Below are positions 7,632 to 16,107 of a DNA stretch of 32,785 bases, one piece after another; positions within the stretch are counted from its first letter, which is position 1, and the number at the start of each line of letters is the position of its first letter. The translations under genes and the position numbers were made by a program. The stretch spans positions 1-32,785 of the IMG/VR virus record IMGVR_UViG_3300010370_000134; one strand, 5' to 3'. The notes beneath the pieces were generated by a model. It made no database searches. It was not told where the DNA came from and saw nothing but the letters and a program-made list of their open reading frames with translations. This stretch comes from a virus.

Positions 7632-9202
7632 TGAAAGCATTTAAGTTCATAGATTCAGTTCTTGTAGATCAACCTACAGAACTATCCATAAAAAGTCAGG
7701 CTATAGGAATTGTCAACTCAGGCAAGAATCCTAAATTAAAAGTAACAATGGACGCCACCCACTCCGGGGTGATTACAAATCGGAGAGTGTACCCAGGAAT
7801 AAAGGTACAAAAAGGCTATAAAACATTCTTTAGTAAAACATCTGGTGGAGAAGCTGAGTATGATAAGCCAGTCCTTCGTCACCACTCTATAGATCAGGAT
7901 CCTATAGGTAGAATAGTTAAAGCTACGTTTAGCCCTCTAAAGTCTGGTCAAGATTTTGATTATGATTACAAGATGCCGGACGCAGAAGGATCAAGAGGAT
8001 CTGGAGTAGTAACTATTGACGCGATAATAACGGACCCTGACTCGATCCAAAAGATTATAGATGGTAGATATCTGAGCATTTCTGTTGGACATAGCACAGA
8101 CTCAGTGGCCTGTTCCATCTGCGGAGATAACATATTCAAGTGCGAGCATACTCCAGGAAGGATGTATGGTCCGGGTGGAGAGGAGCTAGAAGGCGATAGC
8201 ATTGATGATGCTCTAGAGGCTAAACTCTGTTACTACATAACTGGCAATATGCAATATAATGAGGCTAGCTTTGTCAACATGCCAGCTCAGCCTCCAGCCA
8301 AGCTAATAAACTTCCAGTGGGAAGACTGCAACAAATACGAGCAGTTAAAGAAAGACAACATCCTCATAGAGTCTATGAGTAGAGGGAAAAAGGCGATGGT
8401 TCGCGCTTTCTCGCTCCAAGACGAAAGTGGGGAATATAATCTTCTGAAAGGCACCTCTCACAGTGCTCAGAAGAAGACAATTATAGAAATGACCGGTCCA
8501 AAAACTACTCCTAATGTAGACAATGTGAAGTCTGATGAGACATCAAATGTCCCTCAGGCACTTAATCCTAAGTCTAAGAAGGACGTACACATGGATTCGG
8601 ATAGGACCGATAATAGATCTAAACCTAAGGAACGCATTAACATGGACAACGAGGAACCAAAAGTGACAGATAGTGGACTAGATCCGGCTGTCTTGTCGGC
8701 CTCGCTAGAGGCACTCACGAAAGAAAGAGAAAGAATGCAGAAAGAAATGGCTGTTGCTACTACAAAAATTACAAATCTAGAGAAGACTGTTGAAGCTAAG
8801 ACATCTGAGATAGAGAGACTCTCTAAGGCTCAGACGGACATGCAAGTAGAGATGTCCAAAGCATTAGCAACGGCTCTTGCATCAGTAAGAGCACAGCTAA
8901 AGAAGCCTGACACGAATGGGCTAGATAGCCTAGATAAGTTTAACAGCTACTCTGATAAACTTTCTAAGCGTTCGGTTGAATCACTAAAAGATTCTCTTGC
9001 AGATCTCATACTAGAGCTTTCAGATCAGATGGAAGTAGAAGTAAAGAGTGAAGCAAAGAATGTTAACGAAATTGTTTCACAAGATAAGGTTACAACACCT
9101 TCTCCTGTCGATAGCAAGAACAGTGTCCAAGCTGGAAGTAAAAAGCCTTCTAAGACTCAGGACAATTTCAAGAAACCTGTTGATCAGGTTTTTGGCGACT
9201 AA
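7631..9202 (+). CDS. Prohead protease fused to a scaffold-like C-terminal domain
   Basis: Translation starts at GTG (7631-7633), overlapping the portal stop, with AGGAGA nine bases upstream. The first 240 residues resemble phage head-maturation serine proteases: a His pair (H84, H85) in VLRHHSID, followed by a Ser motif YLSISVGH (S149/S151). Such enzymes cleave scaffold and capsid proteins during maturation. A C161-x2-C164-x6-C171-x-H173 cluster right after the Ser motif looks like an inserted zinc site. From about residue 290 the protein is polar and disordered-looking, then forms a Lys/Glu-rich coiled coil at about 350-425, as expected for a scaffold. In-frame ATG codons at 8591 and 8642, each with a Shine-Dalgarno, could give a separate scaffold product. 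Confidence 0.85.
   Translation: MKAFKFIDSVLVDQPTELSIKSQAIGIVNSGKNPKLKVTMDATHSGVITNRRVYPGIKVQKGYKTFFSKTSGGEAEYDKPVLRHHSIDQDPIGRIVKATFSPLKSGQDFDYDYKMPDAEGSRGSGVVTIDAIITDPDSIQKIIDGRYLSISVGHSTDSVACSICGDNIFKCEHTPGRMYGPGGEELEGDSIDDALEAKLCYYITGNMQYNEASFVNMPAQPPAKLINFQWEDCNKYEQLKKDNILIESMSRGKKAMVRAFSLQDESGEYNLLKGTSHSAQKKTIIEMTGPKTTPNVDNVKSDETSNVPQALNPKSKKDVHMDSDRTDNRSKPKERINMDNEEPKVTDSGLDPAVLSASLEALTKERERMQKEMAVATTKITNLEKTVEAKTSEIERLSKAQTDMQVEMSKALATALASVRAQLKKPDTNGLDSLDKFNSYSDKLSKRSVESLKDSLADLILELSDQMEVEVKSEAKNVNEIVSQDKVTTPSPVDSKNSVQAGSKKPSKTQDNFKKPVDQVFGD
8579..8593 (+). promoter_or_regulatory. Internal Shine-Dalgarno and ATG for a possible free scaffold protein
   Basis: AAGGA at 8579-8583 lies seven bases before an in-frame ATG (8591, Met321 of the protease-scaffold). 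A second in-frame ATG at 8642 (Met338) has AAGGA at 8627-8631 with ten-base spacing. Starting at either would give a roughly 190-200-aa product made only of the coiled-coil scaffold part. Nested scaffold genes of this kind are established in other phages (lambda C/Nu3). Use here is inferred. Confidence 0.45.
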
Positions 9203-9221
9203 TAATTAACGGAGTTTAATT

Positions 9222-10208
9222 ATGGCATTAAGAATCCCACGTGGGTATGCGGTAAACCGCCCATACTTCCGCGAAGTCTGTGAAGGCGTGAGACCTAACA
9301 GCCAGGCAGCACCAAGACTGCCATTCACCGGACTAGCGCATGTTAGAATAGACGAAGTGCATCACGATCCTATCGTGATTGACGCAGGTACCATTATTGG
9401 TATCATAACTGGTGCAACTGGCACAGTGGCTGGCCACGGTCAGACAGATCAGAGAAAAGCGTTTGTTGCTGCCAACTCTGGCTTCTTTGTTCCAGCTATG
9501 ATGGGCTACGGTACAAACGTAGTTGCCAATCAGACTGGAATTGCAACAGCAGGCATCCTGGCAAATCAGTCAGTTCTAATTAACATTGGAACTACGGATG
9601 CAGAAACAACCTGGGGAATTGCTGGTGCGTCGGGTACTGCATTCAACGTAAACGTTGGTGAAGTTAAGCCTATTGGCGTAGTGACGCAGCCTATCTACAG
9701 CTCATATCTACCAATAGCCTTCACAAACTACAAGAGACAGCACTCAATCGGTTTTGTAACAGATTACGTTATTCAAATTCCTGCTACTAACGATGAGGAG
9801 GTAGCGATAAACGCTGGAGATGCTGTGATGTTAGGCTCTGGAGTTCACCATGGAGCCGGTGTTGCTTCTCCTTATAGCGCACAGAAGCTAGCTGGAAGAT
9901 ACGCTAAGTTTAATAGCCTTGTCAATAACGCTGAAGAGAGAAGAATAGGTAGATGTCTAAAGAAGACATACCTAGGTCAGGGCGGAGCTAGCGTAGCAGA
10001 GGGAACTCTACTAGCTAACGCTCTTGCCGATTTTACAGCTGGAGCAGATCTTGCTGCCGAATTCGCAGGACTCGAAAGAGTTCAGACTGTACCAGGTCTT
10101 CCTGGCCTCTCAGGCTCAGAGACCAAGGGTGTACCGTCGTTCTTACTTGGGGCACGCGCAGACGCTCAAAAGCGTTTCTGGGCTCTGACCATTCTAGTAA
10201 GACTGTGA
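9222..10208 (+). CDS. Virion structural protein, probable capsid decoration/stabilisation protein
   Basis: The gene sits between the protease-scaffold and the major capsid gene, preceded by an ACGGAG Shine-Dalgarno. The 328-aa product is rich in Gly, Ala and Val with alternating beta-type stretches, few charged runs and no enzymatic motif. A segment near residues 38-55 (DEVHHDPIVIDAGTIIGI) has the look of the tri-stranded decoration proteins often encoded next to capsid genes. Codon use has shifted partly towards that of the capsid gene, consistent with a high-copy virion protein. The decoration role rests on position and composition only; another head component is possible. Confidence 0.6.
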   Translation: MALRIPRGYAVNRPYFREVCEGVRPNSQAAPRLPFTGLAHVRIDEVHHDPIVIDAGTIIGIITGATGTVAGHGQTDQRKAFVAANSGFFVPAMMGYGTNVVANQTGIATAGILANQSVLINIGTTDAETTWGIAGASGTAFNVNVGEVKPIGVVTQPIYSSYLPIAFTNYKRQHSIGFVTDYVIQIPATNDEEVAINAGDAVMLGSGVHHGAGVASPYSAQKLAGRYAKFNSLVNNAEERRIGRCLKKTYLGQGGASVAEGTLLANALADFTAGADLAAEFAGLERVQTVPGLPGLSGSETKGVPSFLLGARADAQKRFWALTILVRL

Positions 10209-10227
10209 CCAATAAGGAGATAAAAAA

Positions 10228-11622
10228 ATGGAAGATATCAAATTAGACGCAACGTTTACCGAAGATCAGAAGAAGGTCGCGGTCGCACTCTACAAGAAGC
10301 TAAAGGACGAGGTTGACTCGGAGGTTAGCAAGAGAGTAGGAGACTTCAGAGGAGAAGACGAGTTTGTTGATGCCTCAGAAGACACAAAGCTGGCTCTCAA
10401 GGATCGCAAGAGACTTGACCAGATGACGAGACTATGGAAGAACAATGGCTATGTAGATGGTGCTAAGGAGCGCGTTAAGATGGAAGATCTATTCCGTAAG
10501 GATATAGAGCTCACGTCGCAGATGCGCGATAACTTCAGCACGGATCACCCACTCCTTCTTCCAAGAACAATCTCGACAATAGCTAGAGAGGCGATTGAGC
10601 CAAACCTAGTTCTTACTGGACTGCTCCAGAGAATCTCCTTCAGCAACGGCACCAGAATTGTGTTCCCTTCGTGGGGTGGCGCAATGCAGGCTGCTGACCT
10701 AGCGGAAGGTGAAGAGTATCCAGAAGGCAGCATGGAGCTAGCTGGTCAGGTAGAGGCTACGATTGGTAAGTCAGGTATTGCCCTAAAGGTTACCGAAGAG
10801 ACCATTCGTTACAGCCTTTACGACGTCGTATCGATGCAGGTACGCGCAGCTGGCCGCGCCATGGCTCGTCTCAAGGAGAAGAAGGCTGTTGACCTGATTA
10901 CGGCGGATTACGGCACAACTGTGCTTGATAACACGTCGACAGCCTACAGATCAACAACTGGACGTGATGCTTCGGGTGCCTACAATGGCACGCTAACTCT
11001 CGATGACTTGTTCGCGGCTTACGCGATCATGACAGAGAGAGGTTTCACGCCTAACACTCTGATCATGCACCCGTTTGCATGGCAGATTTTTGCGCAGGAA
11101 GGAATTGCTAGAGCCTTCGGATTCCACAACGGCCTAAGCCCACTAATGTGGCAGATGCCTCAGGGTCAGCCTGGCAACTCGCCTGGTTGGAGAGTCGGTG
11201 GTCTTAACCAGAACACCTATGTCTCGCAGCCACAGCAGCTAGCGACCACGTTTACGAACGTTCCCTCGCCATTCCCAACGACGTTCAGAATCGTCGTTAC
11301 GCCTTACATGCCATACAACGCTTCGACGCTTCGCACGGACATCGTCCTCTGCGATTCTAACGAGCTTGGCTTGCTAGTCGTCGACGAGGAGCTGACAACG
11401 GACGAGTGGACCGATCCAGCCCGTGACATCAAGAAGATCAAGATGCGCGAGCGTTACGGCATGGCGGTCATGAACGATGGAAGAGGCATTGGTCTAATGA
11501 AGGGCATCAGAGTTGCCAAGTCGTTCGACTTTGCTGATAAGTTGTCGGTGTTCGTAACTGGTCAGGGCGCAGGCCTGATAACGAACCCGCTAACATCTGA
11601 TGGCCAGAGCGGATTAGTCTGA
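10228..11622 (+). CDS. Major capsid protein (HK97-fold type)
   Basis: This 464-aa protein would form the icosahedral shell. It has a charged helical N-terminal arm (about 1-95), then a core typical of HK97-fold capsid proteins: LLPRTISTIAREAIEPNLVL, a loop rich in Gly/Asp/Glu (LAEGEEYPEG near 155-165), GKSGIALKVTEE, and a spine-helix region RYSLYDVVSMQ...AMARLKEKKAVDL (about 190-225). The late domain has FTPNTLIMHPFAW and the beta-rich VVTPYMPY segment. A strong AAGGAGA lies eleven bases upstream of the ATG. Codon choice differs from neighbours: CGC/CGT, TCG, ACG, CTC and GTC are frequent while AGA declines, as in a highly expressed gene. The gene ends in a double stop (TGATAG) followed by a stable hairpin. 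Confidence 0.93.
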   Translation: MEDIKLDATFTEDQKKVAVALYKKLKDEVDSEVSKRVGDFRGEDEFVDASEDTKLALKDRKRLDQMTRLWKNNGYVDGAKERVKMEDLFRKDIELTSQMRDNFSTDHPLLLPRTISTIAREAIEPNLVLTGLLQRISFSNGTRIVFPSWGGAMQAADLAEGEEYPEGSMELAGQVEATIGKSGIALKVTEETIRYSLYDVVSMQVRAAGRAMARLKEKKAVDLITADYGTTVLDNTSTAYRSTTGRDASGAYNGTLTLDDLFAAYAIMTERGFTPNTLIMHPFAWQIFAQEGIARAFGFHNGLSPLMWQMPQGQPGNSPGWRVGGLNQNTYVSQPQQLATTFTNVPSPFPTTFRIVVTPYMPYNASTLRTDIVLCDSNELGLLVVDEELTTDEWTDPARDIKKIKMRERYGMAVMNDGRGIGLMKGIRVAKSFDFADKLSVFVTGQGAGLITNPLTSDGQSGLV

Positions 11623-11649
11623 TAGTAAATAATTAGAATGACAAATAAA

Positions 11650-11683
11650 GGGGATGGTCCTAGATAGCTCTGGGATCGTCCCC
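11650..11683 (+). terminator. Stable hairpin downstream of the capsid gene (possible terminator or mRNA stabiliser)
   Basis: GGGGATGGTCC at 11650-11660 pairs with GGATCGTCCCC at 11673-11683 (eleven pairs, two of them G-U) around a 12-nt loop. No T-tract follows, so it is not a classical intrinsic terminator and may instead protect the 3' end of the capsid mRNA. CCTCAT (11682-11687) can alternatively pair with ATGGGG (11694-11699), which covers the GGGG just ahead of the next start codon. Confidence 0.5.
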
Positions 11684-11706
11684 TCATCAATTAATGGGGT
11701 CTTTAA

Positions 11707-14700
11707 ATGAGTAAGATAATAAATATTTACAACAGTGTAAATTCAGGAAGAATGGCTATTGTTACGTGTGGACTCCATTTTGATAAAGGCGAGCTGACGT
11801 CAACTAATCAAATTTTAACTGAACTTGGTGCTATAGGCTATCCGCTTTACGGAGGAGTGCCGTACAGACAAAGAGTCAAGTGGGAGCCATTTGGCGTCAG
11901 GCACTCTGATAACTCAATCAGATATGCTAGAGTACAGTTTAGAACTGAGATAGATCCTAATAGCGAAAAATCCTGCACTGTTAGTGTCCATAACAGCGAC
12001 TATACTGGCTATAGAGTTTTTAACTTTGATAATGCTAATTATAATATATTCTCTCAGGTTGAATTTCAACTAAGAATAAATGGGCAGACAGCAGTAATTA
12101 GAGGATCTCAGCTAAGCAACATAGATACTACAGATGATGCTGGCTGCGTCAGAAGATATAAAATATTTACTAGACCATTTAGCTCAATGCCTTGGATATG
12201 GGTAGAGCTAGTTGTAGATATTCCAAACCCTGGAGCGGTGGACGCGCAGGGAAACACCTGGACAAGTGCTCCTATACGACATGCCGAATTTTGGCTAAGA
12301 CTTGGCTGTAGTTTTGCGCAAAGAGGCCTAGGTCAAACTTATGGACCATATAACGAAGCTCAAAGTAGATTCAATTTTTCCGAAGGAATAAATCTAGACA
12401 TAGTTGGATGCGACTCTGCATTTAGATTTGAGTCCTCAGAATTATACGGAAAAACTAACGTAGGCACAGGAACTACAAGAGCTCAAAGATATTTCTTGCA
12501 CGATCATACTAATGGGTATTTTAATGCTGGTCAGATGAAGATGGGGACCTCTAAGAACTGGAAAGGGGTATTACTTCTAGGGCCAGAGCACTGGATGTTT
12601 TATCCGGAAAGAACAAGTGAGATTTCTGCGGTCGCCAGAGGCTGGGGTCCACACATGCCTCCAGTTTTTGAGAACATAGATCCGCCACCTAATGTAGCAG
12701 CTCCAAGCGATCCCAATCACAGAACAGATTGGAAAACAAGAATAAATAATTTAATCAACTCCGCAGGTTTTGGTAACCTAGGCAGTAGACCTCACAATGC
12801 AACTCCGTATGGACCTAAGCCAGATATATCAGGACCTGGAGATCAGGGATTGTTCGGATGTGCTTATCATCATGCTCCACTATATCATATAATATTATCT
12901 GCGTATCCCCTAGAGTTACCTTATATAGTAAGGGCAATGAGACTAAACGGATTCAGACCAAACTTTATATACGAAGCAGATGGCAATAAATGGAGACTAG
13001 CTAATTATCCTGCCTCGTGGATATGGAATACTGAAATTTTTAATGGTAACGGAAATATAGGCGGAGCTAGCCCAGATTTTGCCGGTGTGTTATGGATGGG
13101 CTACGGAAGCCAGGCTCAAAAATCTAATGACGCTGGAGCCGTTAGAAATTGGGACAGTCCTGACAGACAACACTGCTCAATGCAATTATTTGCTGTCGCA
13201 GCTATTATGACAGCTGATTACTTTGCCCTTGAATTTTGTGATATGTATGCAGAGTTCATTGGAGCTGGAGTATCTGGAGTAATAGGTCAAGGAATTAGAA
13301 ATGACGTAACAAATGTTATAAATAGCTGGGAAGCAGATAGAGCCTCGGCTAGAGTCCTAGAGACTCTTATACCTATGTATTATGCTACTGATAATTCGGT
13401 AGCCCGTATCGGAATAATTAGAAGATACTGGGAAGGCTATCTAAAGCTAACTAGCTGGAGATTTGGTAGAGCTCCATCTATAGATAAACTAGAATTTATG
13501 GATTGTAAAAATTCATGGGCAGGATCTACCGTCTCATGGAACCCCCCTGTAGGGGTTGCTTGGCCTGCGGTGCAGAGCTCGTGGATGCCAGGTGACCTGT
13601 TTTCTCTCTATGCAGGAGAAACTCCATTTATGTATCCATGGCAATTATCGTTTGTTGCTTCTTCCTGGTTCTTAGTTTCTAAGATGTTTAAAGATTTATA
13701 TCCTAATGGTGCTTACATGACAATAGGAAATACTTTAGCACAATCTACGATTACACTACAAGATCCAGGTGGCAATAGAGCAATTATTTCCGAGTCAATT
13801 GCTAAAAACATAGCTAGAGATGTTGCTGCAACTGTTATTCTACACTGTACATGGAAATTTGGTCCAGGAGGAGCAAGTGTTAATATAGATGGGGACGGAG
13901 TAGGTAAAGAGTTATACTTTATATCTATGAATGTTACAAAAGGGCCAACTGACACACACGTTACCCAAGAAAGAGTTAACTATTGTTTCCCACTAGGTGG
14001 CATAATAAGAGGAGAAACATCTGGTACTCAAGCAAGAATATTAGTTGTCCAAGGAGCAGACCCATGGCAACTAAACCCAAACAATGGTGACTACAGAGAT
14101 ACACTTAATGGTAAACTATATTTAGAAAAAATTAGCGGTCCAGGATTCATAAATGATGGAAGCTACATATTAGAAAATTTAAACTCTATTACTAATAACT
14201 ACAGATCTACTGAGTATTACCAAAATGGATTTGGTGCATTCTTGAATGCTGGATGGTACGGTATGCCAAGTTACTGCGTAGACGCTGGCGGCACCTCTAA
14301 TGGCTCAGCCGGATTGGGAGCTAATTACAGAAAACCATTAACCTGGACACAGATGCTTGCTGTAGATAGCAGGAGAAGATGGAATGGATATACTTTAGGA
14401 GGATGGAACTATACTCAATTTTATAGGGACTATGGTATATGGCATGCGGCTGCTGTGACAATAGTATTAGATGGTCTAAAAAATAACTACTACACTACAG
14501 CTGATGCTGCAAGATTCCCAGTCTCTAGGCTCCAGGCAAAAGCGAATGTTATAAGAGATGACATGATTGCTCTCGCATCTAACTCTAGTAATATATGGGA
14601 CCTAACTATATGGCCATTCTTTGCGATTAAGGCAGATTGGAGAAATATAGGATATATAGATATTACCACTAATAATATATTTATAGCTAGGTCTATAGTT

Positions 14701-15201
14701 CCAGCTCCGTCGATTACTGCGCAAAGAATTGTAACAAATGTAAGAAATCCTCAAGAAGTAACCGGTAGAACGCAGATACCAACTGCAGTCTTAATAGTAG
14801 TAAATCCTATAAATGTGATTATTCCTGTCTTAGGCTCTATAAATGCAAGAGGATTCCCAAATAATCGGACTGACGATCTTGCGCCCAGGATAACTTTAGA
14901 CTTTGGTGCCCAAGCGGATGCTATATCTTCTAGTACTGATATCCCTGAGTCTGGAGTGCTGGCAGTCCGTGCCCCTAGTGGGCCTATTATAAATGTAGTA
15001 ATAAATCTATCTATGGACGCTCCAACTAGGATACCGCCTGTTACAGTTTTCCCAGAAATACTAGTTGCGCCTGAAGATTACCCATTACCGACAGAAGAGG
15101 AAAATCCATTCTACGATCCTATAGATCCTAGCACTGTGATACTTCCTAGAAGGATTATCTATAGCACTGTGTTTACTCCTGATATTGGCATACCATCATG
15201 A
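11707..15201 (+). CDS. 1164-aa virion-associated protein resembling alpha/alpha-toroid polysaccharide lyases (exo-rhamnogalacturonan-lyase-like)
   Basis: The N-terminal part is beta-rich, with a GVPYRQ...FGVRHSDNSIRYARVQF pattern near residues 45-75 that resembles the N-terminal barrel of PcRGLX/YetA-type rhamnogalacturonan lyases. The middle is helical and very rich in Trp, Tyr and His, as in carbohydrate-cleaving toroids. D486-R-Q-H489 followed by an Ala/Leu helix and a second helix ending FCDMYAE matches the 'QH..., ALE' repeat pattern of such toroids. Around residues 980-1164 a beta/Pro-rich tail could anchor it to the particle. Its place just after the capsid gene suggests a head-attached appendage that binds or cuts host or environmental glycans. 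Family assignment is from remembered patterns only, and substrate and catalytic residues are not settled. Confidence 0.5.
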   Translation: MSKIINIYNSVNSGRMAIVTCGLHFDKGELTSTNQILTELGAIGYPLYGGVPYRQRVKWEPFGVRHSDNSIRYARVQFRTEIDPNSEKSCTVSVHNSDYTGYRVFNFDNANYNIFSQVEFQLRINGQTAVIRGSQLSNIDTTDDAGCVRRYKIFTRPFSSMPWIWVELVVDIPNPGAVDAQGNTWTSAPIRHAEFWLRLGCSFAQRGLGQTYGPYNEAQSRFNFSEGINLDIVGCDSAFRFESSELYGKTNVGTGTTRAQRYFLHDHTNGYFNAGQMKMGTSKNWKGVLLLGPEHWMFYPERTSEISAVARGWGPHMPPVFENIDPPPNVAAPSDPNHRTDWKTRINNLINSAGFGNLGSRPHNATPYGPKPDISGPGDQGLFGCAYHHAPLYHIILSAYPLELPYIVRAMRLNGFRPNFIYEADGNKWRLANYPASWIWNTEIFNGNGNIGGASPDFAGVLWMGYGSQAQKSNDAGAVRNWDSPDRQHCSMQLFAVAAIMTADYFALEFCDMYAEFIGAGVSGVIGQGIRNDVTNVINSWEADRASARVLETLIPMYYATDNSVARIGIIRRYWEGYLKLTSWRFGRAPSIDKLEFMDCKNSWAGSTVSWNPPVGVAWPAVQSSWMPGDLFSLYAGETPFMYPWQLSFVASSWFLVSKMFKDLYPNGAYMTIGNTLAQSTITLQDPGGNRAIISESIAKNIARDVAATVILHCTWKFGPGGASVNIDGDGVGKELYFISMNVTKGPTDTHVTQERVNYCFPLGGIIRGETSGTQARILVVQGADPWQLNPNNGDYRDTLNGKLYLEKISGPGFINDGSYILENLNSITNNYRSTEYYQNGFGAFLNAGWYGMPSYCVDAGGTSNGSAGLGANYRKPLTWTQMLAVDSRRRWNGYTLGGWNYTQFYRDYGIWHAAAVTIVLDGLKNNYYTTADAARFPVSRLQAKANVIRDDMIALASNSSNIWDLTIWPFFAIKADWRNIGYIDITTNNIFIARSIVPAPSITAQRIVTNVRNPQEVTGRTQIPTAVLIVVNPINVIIPVLGSINARGFPNNRTDDLAPRITLDFGAQADAISSSTDIPESGVLAVRAPSGPIINVVINLSMDAPTRIPPVTVFPEILVAPEDYPLPTEEENPFYDPIDPSTVILPRRIIYSTVFTPDIGIPS

Positions 15202-15206
15202 GCAAC

Positions 15207-15291
15207 CGATTTTCGGCCCTTTGCGGAGGGCAGGACCGAGCAGTGTGTGGGCAACGCCCCTACTGCTTAACCGATTGCGCCATAAAAATCG
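15207..15291 (+). ncRNA. 85-nt cloverleaf-like structured element (tRNA-sized, not a canonical tRNA)
   Basis: A 7-bp closing stem (CGATTTT at 15207-15213 with AAAATCG at 15285-15291) encloses two strong hairpins. Hairpin A is 15216-15231, GCCCT/AGGGC around TTGCGG. Hairpin B is 15239-15267, AGCAGT/ACTGCT with an inner GGGC-AAC-GCCC. The interval is richer in G and C than the flanking genes. The octamer AACCGATT occurs at 15204 and again at 15269. On the minus strand the segment TGGCGCAATCGG (15271-15282) resembles a tRNA D-arm promoter-box sequence, but neither strand gives a 5-bp/7-nt anticodon arm with U33 or a normal T-arm. Since all genes read rightward, it would be the 3' untranslated part of the preceding mRNA or a processed small RNA. 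An RNA role is inferred. Confidence 0.4.
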
Positions 15292-15310
15292 CTACCTATG
15301 GTGCAGTCTA

Positions 15311-15347
15311 GGGGGGACGTATAAGTTTGTACGTCCTCCCAATTTTT
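15311..15347 (+). terminator. Intrinsic terminator
   Basis: GGGGGGACGTA (15311-15321) pairs with TACGTCCTCCC (15330-15340), eleven pairs including one G-U, around an 8-nt loop, and is followed by AATTTTT. It closes the transcript carrying the capsid and 1164-aa genes and the structured element, and separates them from the neck genes. Confidence 0.85.
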
Positions 15348-15363
15348 AATAAAGGAAAGTAAG

Positions 15364-16104
15364 ATGGCAAGACCAAAAAAGTCTAATGAGATAGATGGAA
15401 TAATAACTTCTATGGGATCTTTAGTTCCAGATCCTTCGCAAGTTGTAGTGTCTCCAGAGGGTACAGAACCTCCTAGAATTCAATCTAGCAATTCTTTAGC
15501 AGGAAGAGAGATATCCATAAATTTAAAGGCTAGCAGTTATTTTGGAGTTGGTCCTATTTGGCTTACTCCAGAAAATTACTGGTGTGTTGTACCAGATAAT
15601 CTTACCTACGCTGAGTATGATACTATAGCAAAATCTATACAAAATGGAACTATTGTACTAGGAAAGGTATTTATCCCGCCGGTAGAGAAAGCATCTAACA
15701 CTCTAGAGAAGTACTGGCTTATGATAGAGAGAAATGGTTTTGACAATAAGAAGACTAAAGCTGACTTTTCTATGTTGATAAGAAGAGGATCCGACTCAGG
15801 ATGGACAGCTCTAGAAGTGGTAAATTATTGCCTAGAAAAGGAGAACTCCGGCAAACGCAGAAAAGAGGTCATCAGACTGCTAGAGCAAGTTATAAAGAAT
15901 TATGATGGTCCGCTCAGACTGTACGATCCACCGGATAGTGGGCAAGGCATCAAAAAAGTTACTATAACTCCAGACGGCACAATGACGGCTACTACAAACT
16001 CGGGGACTGAGATCGCAAAGCCTGTAGCGGAGCCCTCTCCTCCTAAGGACTTTGTCCGAGGGAACAAGAGCGCAAGCCAAGCTGTTAACGAAATGTTTTC
16101 CTGA
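15364..16104 (+). CDS. 246-aa protein of unknown function, probable head-neck component
   Basis: This is the first gene after the terminator, with an AAAGGA Shine-Dalgarno and a double stop (TGATAA) three bases before the next ATG. Residues 1-55 are polar and likely flexible. A compact segment around 58-100 (WLTPENYWCVVPDN...) is rich in aromatic residues. A helical, charged region at about 118-180 follows (KYWLMIERNGFDNKKTKAD, later RRKEVIRLLEQVIKNY), and the end is polar and Pro-rich. No known family is recognised. Position between capsid and neck/tail genes argues for a structural or assembly role. Confidence 0.75.
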   Translation: MARPKKSNEIDGIITSMGSLVPDPSQVVVSPEGTEPPRIQSSNSLAGREISINLKASSYFGVGPIWLTPENYWCVVPDNLTYAEYDTIAKSIQNGTIVLGKVFIPPVEKASNTLEKYWLMIERNGFDNKKTKADFSMLIRRGSDSGWTALEVVNYCLEKENSGKRRKEVIRLLEQVIKNYDGPLRLYDPPDSGQGIKKVTITPDGTMTATTNSGTEIAKPVAEPSPPKDFVRGNKSASQAVNEMFS

Positions 16105-16107
16105 TAA

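Noticed and set aside
13540-13557. Hairpin AACCCC/GGGGTT in the 1164-aa gene
   Set aside because: Short, entirely coding and with no T-tract, so it is likely a by-product of the codons.
15207-15291. tRNA gene on the minus strand
   Set aside because: A D-arm-like TGGCGCAATCGG and a 7-bp acceptor-like stem exist, but the D stem has only two pairs, there is no 5-bp/7-nt anticodon arm with U33, no GGTTCRA T-arm and no CCA.
15198-15311. 37-codon ORF (ATG overlapping the 1164-aa gene's stop) encoding a peptide with four Cys
   Set aside because: Its codons (CGA, CGC, TGC, CCC) are unlike the phage genes around it, it coincides with the strong RNA structure, and no Shine-Dalgarno is apparent. A real small protein is not excluded.
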